The notes below the pieces were generated by a model. The model did not search any database, was not told the DNA's origin, and saw only the letters and a list, made by a program, of their open reading frames with translations. This document shows positions 20,101 through 31,400 of a stretch of 64,000 bases of DNA, in pieces. A program made the translations under genes and the position numbers. This DNA is from Petaurus breviceps papuanus (taxonomy: Eukaryota > Chordata > Mammalia > Diprotodontia > Petauridae). Location: contig JAMXIF010000045.1 in assembly GCA_028583685.1 (NCBI GenBank), positions 11,123,761 to 11,187,760 on the forward strand, written 5' to 3'. Every line of letters starts with the position of its first letter. Position 1 is the stretch's first letter.

Positions 20101-22376
20101 ACAAAGCTTCCCATCAAGTCCACCTCCCTGGGTAATTCGGGAGCTTTGTTTTCACCCCAGGGAAGGCAGTAAGGTATGGGAGAAAGGACCCAGTGGGGAG
20201 CTAGCCACTCTGGGTTTGAATCCTGCTGCTTCATAGACACATACTGTCTGAAGGTCAGAAGGGCACTCAGGGTGAAGAGGCCAGCCTGGAGCTGAGCTGC
20301 AGCCCTTCTCCAGTGTGCTAACAAATGGCTGGCCATCCAATGGTGCCTGAAGACCCCAGGGAGGCCTGCTGGTCATTCTCTGCAAAGTTCTGATTCTAGG
20401 AAGTCCTTCCTGAAGGCTTCCTCAGGAGCCTATCCTCACTGTCCTGCGAGGCTGACTTCTTATTTGCCCTTCCACTAAATACTTTGTATTTCTGTATAGA
20501 ACGGAGAGGAAGTCCAGAGAGCAGTTCTTAGTTTTTGTACCATAGAGCCCTCTCATTGGTAGTACTTGTATCTCTTAAAATAACAGTTTTGAATGCCTAA
20601 ATTAGGGAGCCACTTATATTGAATGAAACCAGTTACATTGAAATGAAGATGTAATGTTTCCTCCCATCCATGGTCCCAGAACTCTTGAAATCCATCTACC
20701 ACATCCACCTAGTTAGACTTGTTAGTACAACTTCATTCATCAGAGCCCTTCATTTTACAGATTGAAAATAAGACCTGGATAAAGAGAAATGCTGTGGCTC
20801 AGATCATACAGGGATTGAGTCATGAGACTAGGATTTGAACCCAGATCTCACACTGCCCAGCACACTAGGTCATGACTGCACAAGGCAGTTTCTTTTGCTC
20901 CTTGGTTTCTTCATCTATAAAAGGCAGGGGACTGGGGTGAAGTAAATTGAACACCCATCTATTAAATGCCTGCTATAGAGAAGGCAGCTGTGCTGGGCTA
21001 ATAGGAGAAAAGAGGAGGATGGAGCAAGAGAAAAGCTCGGGAGGTGTGTGCTAGACAAGTCTGTGGAGGGAAGGGACCAAGGGTGATCTCCAAGATCCTT
21101 CCCAGCTCCAGATTCCATGATTAAGAATTGATGCATTAATCATTATAAACTGTAATATAAGGCAATGGGACTTGAGCTTTAAAAAAAAAATGTGAACGCT
21201 TTTTCCATGTAATTGCTTTTTAATCCTGTGGCTTTTATTTTATGCATCTAAAAACATTGTTGAGAAATGGTCCATAAAAGTTTGACCAGACTGACAAGGG
21301 GATCAACAAGCTGAAAAAGTTAAGAGCCCCTGATGGTAGGGCAAGTCATGCCCCTTCTCTGAGCCTTCGTAAACTGAGGAGGTTGGACTAGCTCATTTCC
21401 CAGGTCCCTTCCGGGTTTGCTATGTTGTGATCCATAGGGAGAAGAATGGAAGGGCTCTCTTCATTCCCTTGTCCTCAATCTTTGCTAGTCTGTCAGTTGC
21501 TGCAGTTATCCACCAGGCCCCCCTTGGTTTGGCCTTAGGTATTTGTATCAATAATGGCTTTTGTGTGCATTTTCTTCTACAGTGTACTTTGAACATGCTT
21601 CACTCGTGGGATTGCCTATTTGCAGGACAGGAATCATGTTTTAATTTCTTCTCACAGAATATAATACTGTATTGCATGATGTTGTATACTCTGAGGGAGA
21701 AGATTCAGATTCCTAACTTCTGTTGACCAAACTGGTCACAGCTGATTTCATATTCTCTTTACAACTCAAAAAATAAAACTTACCTGAGTACAAAACGAAT
21801 CTTGTTTATTAGGCAAAGTTTGTATTGGTGGAGGTTTTTTTTGGCATTGCTTTTAAATGAACTATTGCCATATATTCTCATTTCTCTTACTAATGAGTTG
21901 TTGGTACTAACTGTGCCTCTTTCTGGGTACAAAGACATCTGTCCCTATCCCAACTTGTCTATAGCTCAGACACTTGAAGAGCTGGTAGGGGCTGGGAGTG
22001 CTGCAGAGATCCCAGGGGAAGGCAGTGGGGCCTGGCCCAAAGCTGGCGTTCTCTGCTAGGATGAGAAGAACCTGCGATAGAAGTGAGAAAACGCCTCTGG
22101 AAATCATTGGAGAGATACCCTTTGGAGCTAACAGAGACTCTGGTTGTGCTGGAGGAAGCATTTGGAGCTGCGTTGGCCAACATCCACAGCCTTCAAAAGA
22201 CGAGTTTGGGAAGATGATGAGGCAGTTTGGAAGACAGCGTCTGATTCTCAGCCGTTCCTGGATCTCCCTTAAAATGTCCAACTTACAGATTTTACCTTGT
22301 TCTTTTGCCATAATCGATTAGAACCCCAGGAAGAAAAAACTTTTTAATATTAGATGGGACTTAAATTATTTTTAAA
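20101..22376. other. HMGXB4 intron 1, unassigned
   Basis: Composition drops to AT-rich after about 20,450. A MIR-like fragment is visible near 20740-20870 (CATTTTACAGATTG...ATTTGAACCCAGATCTC). Otherwise nothing recognised. Confidence 0.4.
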
Positions 22377-22960
22377 TCAAATTTTGAAACTTTTAGCATT
22401 GTTAAGTCTAGGTTTTTCATTTAAGGTATATCGTATCAAATAACCACCTTTCCACGTCTTATATAAAAATGCCAAAGGATCCATAGGTCTTCTTAAACAT
22501 TTTTCAGAATTGTCGCTTTGTGCTTGAAGTGCCTCTTGCCCTTCTAGTCTCAGCTTCTCTCCTGTCTTGAGGGTCAGTTGTATTTTCTTAGCCCACAGAA
22601 GTTTGATCTTCTCCAAGTTTAAGGAATTCCCAGATGTATTTTGCCATTTTATAGGCTAACCAACCATTAGTTTAATTAAGGCCCCTATTGTCTGATACAA
22701 AAGAGAAAACTGATCTTTTGAACATTTTTCCTGAATTGGTAATCCTAAAGATCTGCCCTCCGAGTTTAACTCCCTATGTTTATCATAAAATCCAAGTCCT
22801 GTTAGAGAACTCATGATATCAACTGGTCCCAAATTGACTAGACTCTGCCCTTCTTTAACCCTGATCTCTAAGACTTTATCCCCCCAGTACCATCTTTTCT
22901 TTCTAGTAATCCGCAAATAAAGCCAATAGCTGCATACTGGATTAATACGTTTTCAAAGAC
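22377..22960 (-). pseudogene. Coding-like relic of unknown origin, reverse strand
   Basis: One reverse-strand frame reads as ordinary-looking protein for about 180 codons, with phrases such as RVKEGQSLVNLGPVDIMSSL and WAKKIQLTLKTGEKL, in AT-rich DNA where such a run is not expected by chance. It is broken, with about one interruption visible. I recognise no domain. It may be an old retroelement or virus-derived fragment, and its limits and age cannot be judged by eye. Confidence 0.3.
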
Positions 22961-24420
22961 TAGAAAATTAATTTCTCAACATTATGGCTAAAACAGTCCA
23001 GTGTGTGTCTCACTGCCGATTTCCAAATTCAGGCCATACTTTCTTATTTAAAGAGATGTTAGCCATCTCAGCATCTTTTTCTAATTTATTGCATTACATC
23101 TGCATGTTGTTTAAAAAAAAAAACCATGTAGCAGTGGGATTCCTAGTAACAGTGTACAAAGTAATCTGTTTTTACCTCTCCTGGGATGAGTAGCTCCTTA
23201 TTGATCTGTTTCTTGTCCCAAGCAAATTTTTAAATCGAATGGCAGTTTTAAGAAATGCCCTTTTTTATAAGCCAAGCAAAATATCTCTACCCCATTCTTT
23301 CTTAGGTTTTTCTTGAATGTTTCTGTTCCCACTATGAAACCTGTTAAATGGCCTTTTGACAAACAGATAATGTTTTGAGTGTGATTTCTAAGCTCTATCT
23401 TTGTCCCAGCTTTTAAAATTTAAAACCTTTACATGTCAGTGACTATATTGAATGCCATTGAATATTTCATGATTGTTTCCCTATTCACTTTCTTCAGTTT
23501 TACTTAGTTGAACAGAATTGACTCTTAGGCTCTTACTATCCCTGAGTTCTCAAATTGCTCTATTTTTTGGTAGTGGAAACCTTTGTCAGAGGAAAATGAC
23601 GTATTTCTGACAAGTTCATTACCTTGAAACATACGGAGTTAACAAAATAGCTTCAAAAATTTTGAGGAATAAAGAGGAAGCACCTTTCATAACTCCATTG
23701 GTGCCATCACTAGCTAGGTTGAAAGGTGAAGTGATCAGGGCCTGGTTTAGAGCTGGGGTATCCAGTCCTCACTTCAGGAATAGAGGGAACATCGCATGTG
23801 TCCCCAGCCCCCTCCAACTTCTTTCTCCAAAGTGACAATCAGAAGGTGAGGCCAGTACTTCCTGTAGGGTCAGTCTGTCTGACTTCTCTGGCTTCCATCA
23901 AGTCATTTCTTCATTTCCACTTCCTGCTTTGTAAAGCAGCAAAGATCTTTGTTAATTTTTATTTGTTGACAAAGTATCCTCCCCATCTCAGCATCATATT
24001 TAAATCTAGTGTTAAAAAAGGAGTGTGTGTGTGTGATATATACACACATATATAGTAATTATTCAGAATCTTAATTCCCCTCTTTTTAATCTAGTTACCC
24101 TAACCATTATAACATCTCCTTGATGAATATTACCTAGTGAAGCATCCTTAAAAATTCTAAATTTTCACTATGAATGTGAAATAACAGTTTAAATAATTGC
24201 TAAGCCAGGGTAAGGATATAAATTATTTGCTGGTTTCATAAGAAAACCTCCAGTATACCTAGTTTATAGACTAGTGCATAGTGTAAATATTCTGAATGTC
24301 TAGAGTACTTGGAATCCCCTGCAGAGTTATGTGTGCTGCTGTCCTGTGACATATCATTTCCCTTAGGATATTTGATAGTCTTCAGTTTTTTTTTCTGTAC
24401 TTAACATCTTTGATGTTTAA
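22961..24420. other. HMGXB4 intron 1, AT-rich, unassigned
   Basis: No gene or repeat family recognised. A short (GT)n/(TA)n tract lies at about 24024-24052. This block and the coding-like relic before it may belong to one old insertion. Confidence 0.35.
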
Positions 24421-24437
24421 AAAAAAAAAAAAAAAGA

Positions 24438-24605
24438 GGGGCAGTTAAGTGGTGCAATGAATAGAGCACCAGCCCTGGAGTTAGGAGGACCTGAGTTCAA
24501 ATCTGGCCTCAGACACAACATAAAAAACTAGCCATGTGACCTTGAGCAAGTCACTTAACCCCAATTGCCCTACCTTCCTCCTCTGAAAAAGCAAAAGAAA
24601 AAAAG
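24438..24605 (+). mobile_element. GGGCAGC-type SINE
   Basis: Head GGGGCAGTTAAGTGGTGCAATG, GAGTTCAAATCTGGCCTCAG, CCATGTGACCTTGAGCAAGTCACTTAACCCCAATTGCCC, then an A-rich end. It is preceded directly by an A17 tract (24419-24435), so the target was an A-run and the duplication is not informative. The interval 24606-25366 is otherwise unassigned intron. Confidence 0.85.
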
Positions 24606-25366
24606 AGCTTATAAACTTGAATCCTAGCACATATTTTTCATTTAATTCTAAAGTATTTATACACTTTCAAGTACTGTGAATGCTAGTAATACATAACAAT
24701 CTTAACAGTTTTTGCTGATTCAAATTCATCTCTATTCGGGAAAACAACATCCTCCCTTTTTGCTGAAGCAGTCCAGTTAAAAATCATTTCACTAGTGCTA
24801 AAAGATACCATCGAGCCATTTAGCTTGAGTCACTTACTTTTTTCAACTATTTTGATAAATTTCTCAGCCTGACAAAATCCTTTTATAAAAATTCTACTCT
24901 GAAGAGCTCTACAACATTGCTACAGTGATATCCCCCTGTCTGTTGAAGTTGCATTAGATTTTTCTCTGTAAGATCTTCTTACACTCTTTTGTATGTACAG
25001 TGTAATCCATTTGTCCAACAGCCTCCCAGATCTTTGGAGCCTGTGGCCAAGAATGAACCTGGCCCATTGACTTAGGTCTTTTCACTGTTGTGTCAGGCAT
25101 TCTTGACAGGCTGTTTTTGGCATAGAAATTTGCACTTCCAAGAAACACAACTTTATATTATCAGTCAAGCCACATGATTAGGTCTGGTGCACCTTCTGCA
25201 ATCTGAATCCCTCTAGATGTACAGGGAACGTGAGGAGGTGGCAAGATGCCCCTTTGTTTCTCACTGCCCTTTCCTTCAGTGGATGACTACTCATTTCCAT
25301 CTGGAAGCCTTCTTGGCCTCCACAGTGATTCCCCTCACAGGAAGGTTTTCATTCTTTGTTTCTCAG

Positions 25367-25463
25367 GCCTGGTCCTGTAGCCGGAAAGGAGTTTGGAAAC
25401 GGCGCCACATTCTCAGGTCCTGCAGGACGGCCATGGCTTATGATGACTCCAGGAAGAAAGAAG
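25367..25463 (+). CDS. HMGXB4: HMGXB4 exon 2 (contains the start codon)
   Basis: The acceptor is a pyrimidine-rich tract ending TTTCTCAG at 25366. A short 5'UTR follows, then ATG at 25433 in the context GGCCATGG. Only [10 protein letters not shown] plus one base is coded, and the donor is GTATGA. The human N-terminus MAYDDSVKKEDCFDGD confirms this start. A second acceptor-like CACAG at 25340 could be used, but its tract is weaker. Confidence 0.93.
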
Positions 25464-28400
25464 GTATGAGTCCTTAATCTGCGAAGCGTTCCAGAGGGGT
25501 TGCCCTCTTCGGTCCCCACGGGCCATGGAGTGAGAGGCCAGCACTGAGAATCACAGCCTGTTCTCTCCTAGAATGGTCCAGAGCACTGTCCTTAGGAGGC
25601 CCAGTCTCTACAGCATTCCCAGGCTGGGTCCATGGAGATGAAAAAGCAAGACAGGGGGGGCCAGCATGAGAGCACGGAATGTTAGCTTCGATTTCCCTGG
25701 GCTGAGCTCCTGCAGCACTCTTGGACCTTGCCAGCTCCATAGAGCAAGAGAGCGGGGATAGGAGCCACAGTCGGGCCTCCCACACAGAAGCAGAGCGCAC
25801 TAAGCTTTATTCTTCCAGGCCTGTCCTTTGCAGTGCTCTTGACCACTGCCTGATTGAGAACTGAGAACAAGAGACCCCACCCGAGGGTGGGCATTAGGCG
25901 TTTGTACTGCCATAGGTATTGGTTCTGGTATATCTGCTGGGGGATGGAGAAATCATCTCTTCCCTTTGGATCCAAGCCCTTTTCTCTGGCGGCTTTATCA
26001 ACCATCATTATTATGGAGCAGAGGGACTGTGGCCTTATGTATGCGGGGATTGAAGAATTTGTCAGACTTCCTTGTATTCTTTTCTCATATACTCGTGTGG
26101 CTTTCAGATTGCTTTGATGGTGACCAAAGTTTGGAGGACATAGGACTGGCGGCTGGCCGGAGCCAACGAGAGAAGAAACGTTCCTATAAGGATCTTCTGA
26201 GAGAAGAGGAAGAGATTGCTGCTCAGGTCAGGAAGTCCTCCAAGAAGAGGTTGAAGGTGAGCATTCAGGAAGTCATTCAGGAGAGGGACGGCTGTGTTCT
26301 CTCTTTCACTAACTAACAGAGACAACTTGTCTCCTGTGGTGGTTTTTTTCCCTTTTTTGTTTTGTTTATTTGTTTCTAAAGTCATGAATTGACAGGGAGC
26401 AGAGCATGGTTCTGAAAGGTTCTTGACTTGCCTCCTTGAACAGCCGTCAATGCCTATTCCTCTCCCTTGGTTCTAGGAGAGAGATCTCTTCTCCCTGGGC
26501 ACGGACGCGCACAAGAGGAGGAGGAAGCATTCCTCCGGCGAGTCCTGCTATGGAGGTGAGGACAGGAGGGCACCGCAGGAGTCGGGGCGAGGGAAAGGGG
26601 TCCAGATGTTGCTGACTCAGTGGCCTATTTAACAGGACAGTGGTTCTTGTTCTGATTGCCGATAAACCAGTGTGAAGGAGGAGAGAGGTGGAGGGCTGGG
26701 ATTGTGGAGGATTCAGCATAGAAGAACAGTCTTCATTTGTGATACACCAGGTACCAGGTTCCCTCTCCCCCCCCATCATCCACTTGTCTTCTGCCCATTC
26801 CTCTCTAGCACCCCCTTTGCCACATGTGGTTCTCATGCCCTCTGGCCTGCACCTGTGGGTCACCTCTCCCTCTTCTGGAGCATAACTGCATAGCCACTCC
26901 TGACTAAGACCAGTTTTTCTTGGCCATGTAATAAGCACAGCTGAAGAGACTAACCCTTTTCCCCAGTGAGTTTGGCCTGGACACAAAGCCAGATGATGCT
27001 CTGAATTCTAAATTATAACCTACCTTAATCCCACAGCTCTGTTCCATCCTCTGGGGTGTGCTCTGTTTGGTTGCCTGCAAAGACTCCTGAGTGGCTCGCT
27101 GCCTCCCAGGTCCAGAGGCAAGCGGTCACACCAAGCCAGGACGTGCGTGGGCATTCACTTCTGAGTGCTGCAAACCATTTGGAGGGTCACTCCTCTCCCC
27201 TTCCTGTTGGCCTCTTTCTTCCTCCTGCTGGTGGGGTATCTGGTGAGAAGGGGGAGCACATTAGACGTTGCCTCCCATCATTCTGAAACTGTCTTCCTTT
27301 TGATGATTTTCAGATCTTTCGCCTTTGGAGTCGTCACAGAAGAAAAAGAAGAAGGTGGTGCCAAGTCCCCCACCCTCCGATACAGCCATGGACCTGCTGA
27401 AGGCCATCACATCTCCCCTTGCAACAGGCTCTAAGCCCCCCAGAAAGACAGGGGAGAAATCCTCATTTTCTTCCTTTAGCTCCTCGAGCTACTCAGAAAG
27501 CAAAAAGGAACAGCACCCCAGGAAAAAGGGGAGCAGCGGCAGCAGCGGGGAGCTCTCACTTGAGGACGGTGCCTTCCATAAGGCCAAAAAAATGAAGCCG
27601 CTTTATGTTAATACGGAGACCTTGACCCTGCGAGAGCCAGATGGCTTAAAAATGAAACTTATTCTCTCACCCAAGGAGAAGGAAGGCAGGACAGGTGATG
27701 AGGAGCCCTTCCAGCATCCTCCTCCTCAAGGGACAACAAAAAAGTCCTCCAAGAAATCAGCTCGAGATGAGCAGGGCACTTTCCTCCTCGGGCATGAGCT
27801 GCAGAGTTTCCTAAAAACAGCCAGGAAGAAGCACAAGCCAACCCCAGACCAGCACCCCTCTCCTGGTCCCGAAGGCTTCGGGTCCGATGTGTCCATCTTC
27901 TCAGAACCCCACGGCACTGACTATGAGCTCTCCAGCCTCGAGCCTGCCCTGGAGTCAGGCTCATCCTCGGGGGCCGAGCTGGAGGCAGGTGAACTGGTGA
28001 TTGACGACTCTTACCGGGAGGTCAAGAAGAAGAAGAAGTCGAAAAAGAGCAAGAAGAAGAAGGACAAGGAGAGGCACAAGGAAAAGCGACACTCCAAGCC
28101 CAAGAAGAGCCCTGGGCTGTCCGCCTCGTCCTCGGCGGGGGCAGATGCCCCCGGCGCAAGCCCTGGGCCCCCAGCCCCAGCCAGCACACCTTTCCCGGCA
28201 GCCGCGCCACCACCAGGCTTCCACCCTGATGGACAGAGCGACAAGAAGAAGAGGAAGGAAGAGAGGGAGAGGGAGAGGGAGAAGGCAGAAAAATCAGAAA
28301 AGGTAAAGAGCTGGGCCTCTGGCCTGGGGCGGTCAGGGCCCAGGAGAAGTCCCTTAGTTACTAGCCGAGTCTCTGTGCTCCGCTGCTTTTCTGCCACATG

Positions 28401-31400
28401 CCCACAATGCTGCTGGGGCTGCCTGGGGCCAGTGCCACCCATGGCTTCCTTAACTTAGTAGTGCTGGCGACAGGAGAACAGTGTCTATACAGGGACAGCT
28501 CTTAGAAGTCAAATGGAAATGTCGGCCAGAATCTCTAGAGTAATAACCGGTCACGTTAATGAAACTCATTCATGTCTTTCCTGGGGATTCCAAACCAAGT
28601 AATGTTCTGAGGTAGAATTGGGCATTTACTTGTTTTTTTTTTTTTACATTCATTGAAATGCAAAATCACCTGGCTTTGATCTTCTAGGGAATGAAATTTC
28701 TGCCCAAGACTCTTCTGTAGTCTATGATCAGATGATCACAAATTTCATTTCTTTGTCACCAGGCGGTAGAAAGAGCTTAAAGGCAAAGTAAGAAGGGAAA
28801 CTTGATGGCTTCTTTACGGGAAAGGTCAGGGAAATCCCATTCACCTCTGTATTTAAGAAGCTCAAAACAATTTTCTCTGTAAAGGTTACCTTTTAAACAA
28901 CAAAACTGCTTCTCTCATAAAGAAACGATCCTAATTAATCTGAAAAGCAAACATGGGGAAGAAGGTAGGGTGACATGAGCAAAGGTCAAGAAAGGCCATT
29001 TTTGAGTTTTAGGGGCCACTGGGACATTGAGGCAGGACCATCTGCTAGGCAGTTGGAAATAGGTCTAGAGGCCAGGAGAAGGGACAGTGGTGGCAGATGG
29101 AGACCTCATCAGTGAGTGGGGCCTCTGAGACAGGAGAAGAGAATGAAGGACAGACTCTCAGGAAGACAGAGAAGGAATAAGCAAGTGTGGGCAGTGTGGG
29201 GCCAGCGAATGGAAGTTCCAAAAGCGAGGGAAGAATATGCAGGGTCTCATGGTCCAGGCTGGTAGAGGATGATGGGGACTGAAGAAAGGCCACTGGATTT
29301 GGCCTTTGGGAGGCTGCCAGTGACTTTGGGCAGAGCAGCTTCCTTAGAGGGGCCAGGGTAGAAGCCACAGTGCAAAGTGCTGGTGAGCATACAGTGGCAC
29401 AGGTGGGCCCTTGTTCAGAAAACGGGGTGGGGGAGAGGTCAAAGTGAAGTCATTTATGGGCAGATGAGGAGCCAGTAGAGACAGATTGAAGATGCTCCAA
29501 AGAGAGGATGGGGGGAGCTAGACTAAAGTGAGAGGTTGGGACTTAGCACTGGAAACACTAAGGGAAAGGAGAAAATACACTAGGAAAACGAATCAGGGCA
29601 AAATGGGCCTGTCAGCATACTTTTGTGCTTTTGTCTCCAGGACCGATGTCAGCAAGGATTTATGTAGTGCCTGCTATTGGGCCAGGCCCAAGGCCAAGCT
29701 AGAAACAGGAAACAGGCAATGGGTATAAACAAGTTGGTGGTGAGGAGAGTTAGTGCAGCATGAGGTGTTCAGAGCATGGAGTTAAAGTGCCTGGGCTTGC
29801 CCCCCCCCCCTCGTTTTGACCAGATGTAGCAGGAAGGAATGAAATCCTAGAATTGGAAGGAAACCCAGTGATCACCACGTCTGACCCCGCCCCAAATACA
29901 GATCTCTTCGGTCAGCCCCCTGACAGATGGTCAGCCAAGCCTGGTTGAGACCTCAAGCATTGGGGACCTTAGGACCTCCCAAGGCAGCTCCCTCCTTTGT
30001 AGAGTATCTCCCAGCGTGAGGAAGATTTTCTCATACTGAGCTGAAATGGGGCTCCCAGTGATTTAGTATTTCCAATCCCATCTTCATCTGTCAAGTATCT
30101 GGATGTTTTCCAGCAGCACTCTTGGGTGGGCCAGGCACAAGTTTTATTCCTTTTTCGCAGAGGAGGGAGTGAGTGTAGGCTCAAATAGGTTATGGCACCA
30201 GAACTCTGTCTTTCTGACTAATCCCTGGGCTCATTCCACAGCTTTTGTGGGGCCAGGCAGAATATACAAGCCCTCTTTAACAAGGTAGCTTTTCAAAGTC
30301 AGCTACCGTGGCTCCCTAGAATCTTCTTTTCTAAGCTAAGCATCCCCAGCCCTTTGAGCCAGTATCATAAAATGTGACTTGTCATCTCCTCACCATCTCA
30401 GTCGCTTTCCTCTCACTGTCCCTCCTGAAATGTGGCACCAAGATCTGAATTAGGAGAGGGACAGCATTTAGAGAGCCTATAAGCTTCTTGTCAGGCAAGC
30501 AAAGTCTTCTGGCAGGTAGACCGTGGGTTGTGGTGAGCCAAACCTTCTGGAGTTCACAAAGGTGGAGAATTCAGTGATGAAATCCAAAACGCAGCCTCTG
30601 TAGGATATCTGAATGAAGGTGGAGGTCAGTGGATACAGTGAGGTCCATGGCCTTGAAATAGGAGGCCCTTTACCTCAGAGGAGTAAGTATAGTGAAAGAT
30701 TACAGTGGAGAGGAAAAAAGAAGGTGGGCCAAGTGCTTGACTTCCCTAGGATGTCAGAAGTAGATGAAGAGGCTGACCCACCCATGAGTGGTCGGAAGAA
30801 GATCCTGGCAGAGAAACAGAGAAAGGTAACAGTTTCATGTCCTGAAAGTAGCATTAGGGAATAAGGAGACAGGGACAATGTTATGGGACAGAGCATTTTT
30901 AGGAAAGCCAAGTGTTGGTTGGGCAAAGAGGGTAGGTGTGGAGGAGAAGATGCAGGTGAAGGAAATAGGGCTCAGAAGGATACCCCCTACCACCCCATGA
31001 AGGACGTATTCTGCAGGGCATAGTGGAAGGAAACAGGAGATTGCCGGAGAGAATAGATAGGAAGCAGAGGGTGTATGAAAAGGGTTGGTAGAAGTTTGGG
31101 GGTAGACAGCCAGAGACAAAGAGATGGAGGGGCTGGGGAGAGGGTAAAGAGGTGCTGTAATCTTTAGAGCAGAATAAGTCAGAGGAAAGGACCAAGTTCC
31201 TTAAGGGGAAAGGAATTGAAGACATAGGTAGGCAGAAAACCTGATAGTCAGGAGTTAGAATGGAGAATGATGAAGTTTCTTGTGAAATAAACATTTGGAG
31301 AGCTCCAGCCCCTAGGCTGGACCGGACCAGGCCTCCTGTGAATAAATAGCATAGCAGGAAACATCCTGGAGAATAGAAAAATTGTCCAAAAAGAGCTCGG

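Noticed and set aside
28303-28458. Continuation of the exon 5 open frame past the donor
   Set aside because: GTAAAG at 28303 is a valid donor, and exon 6 (PKKKNMSAY) joins in the correct phase as in human, so this is intron.
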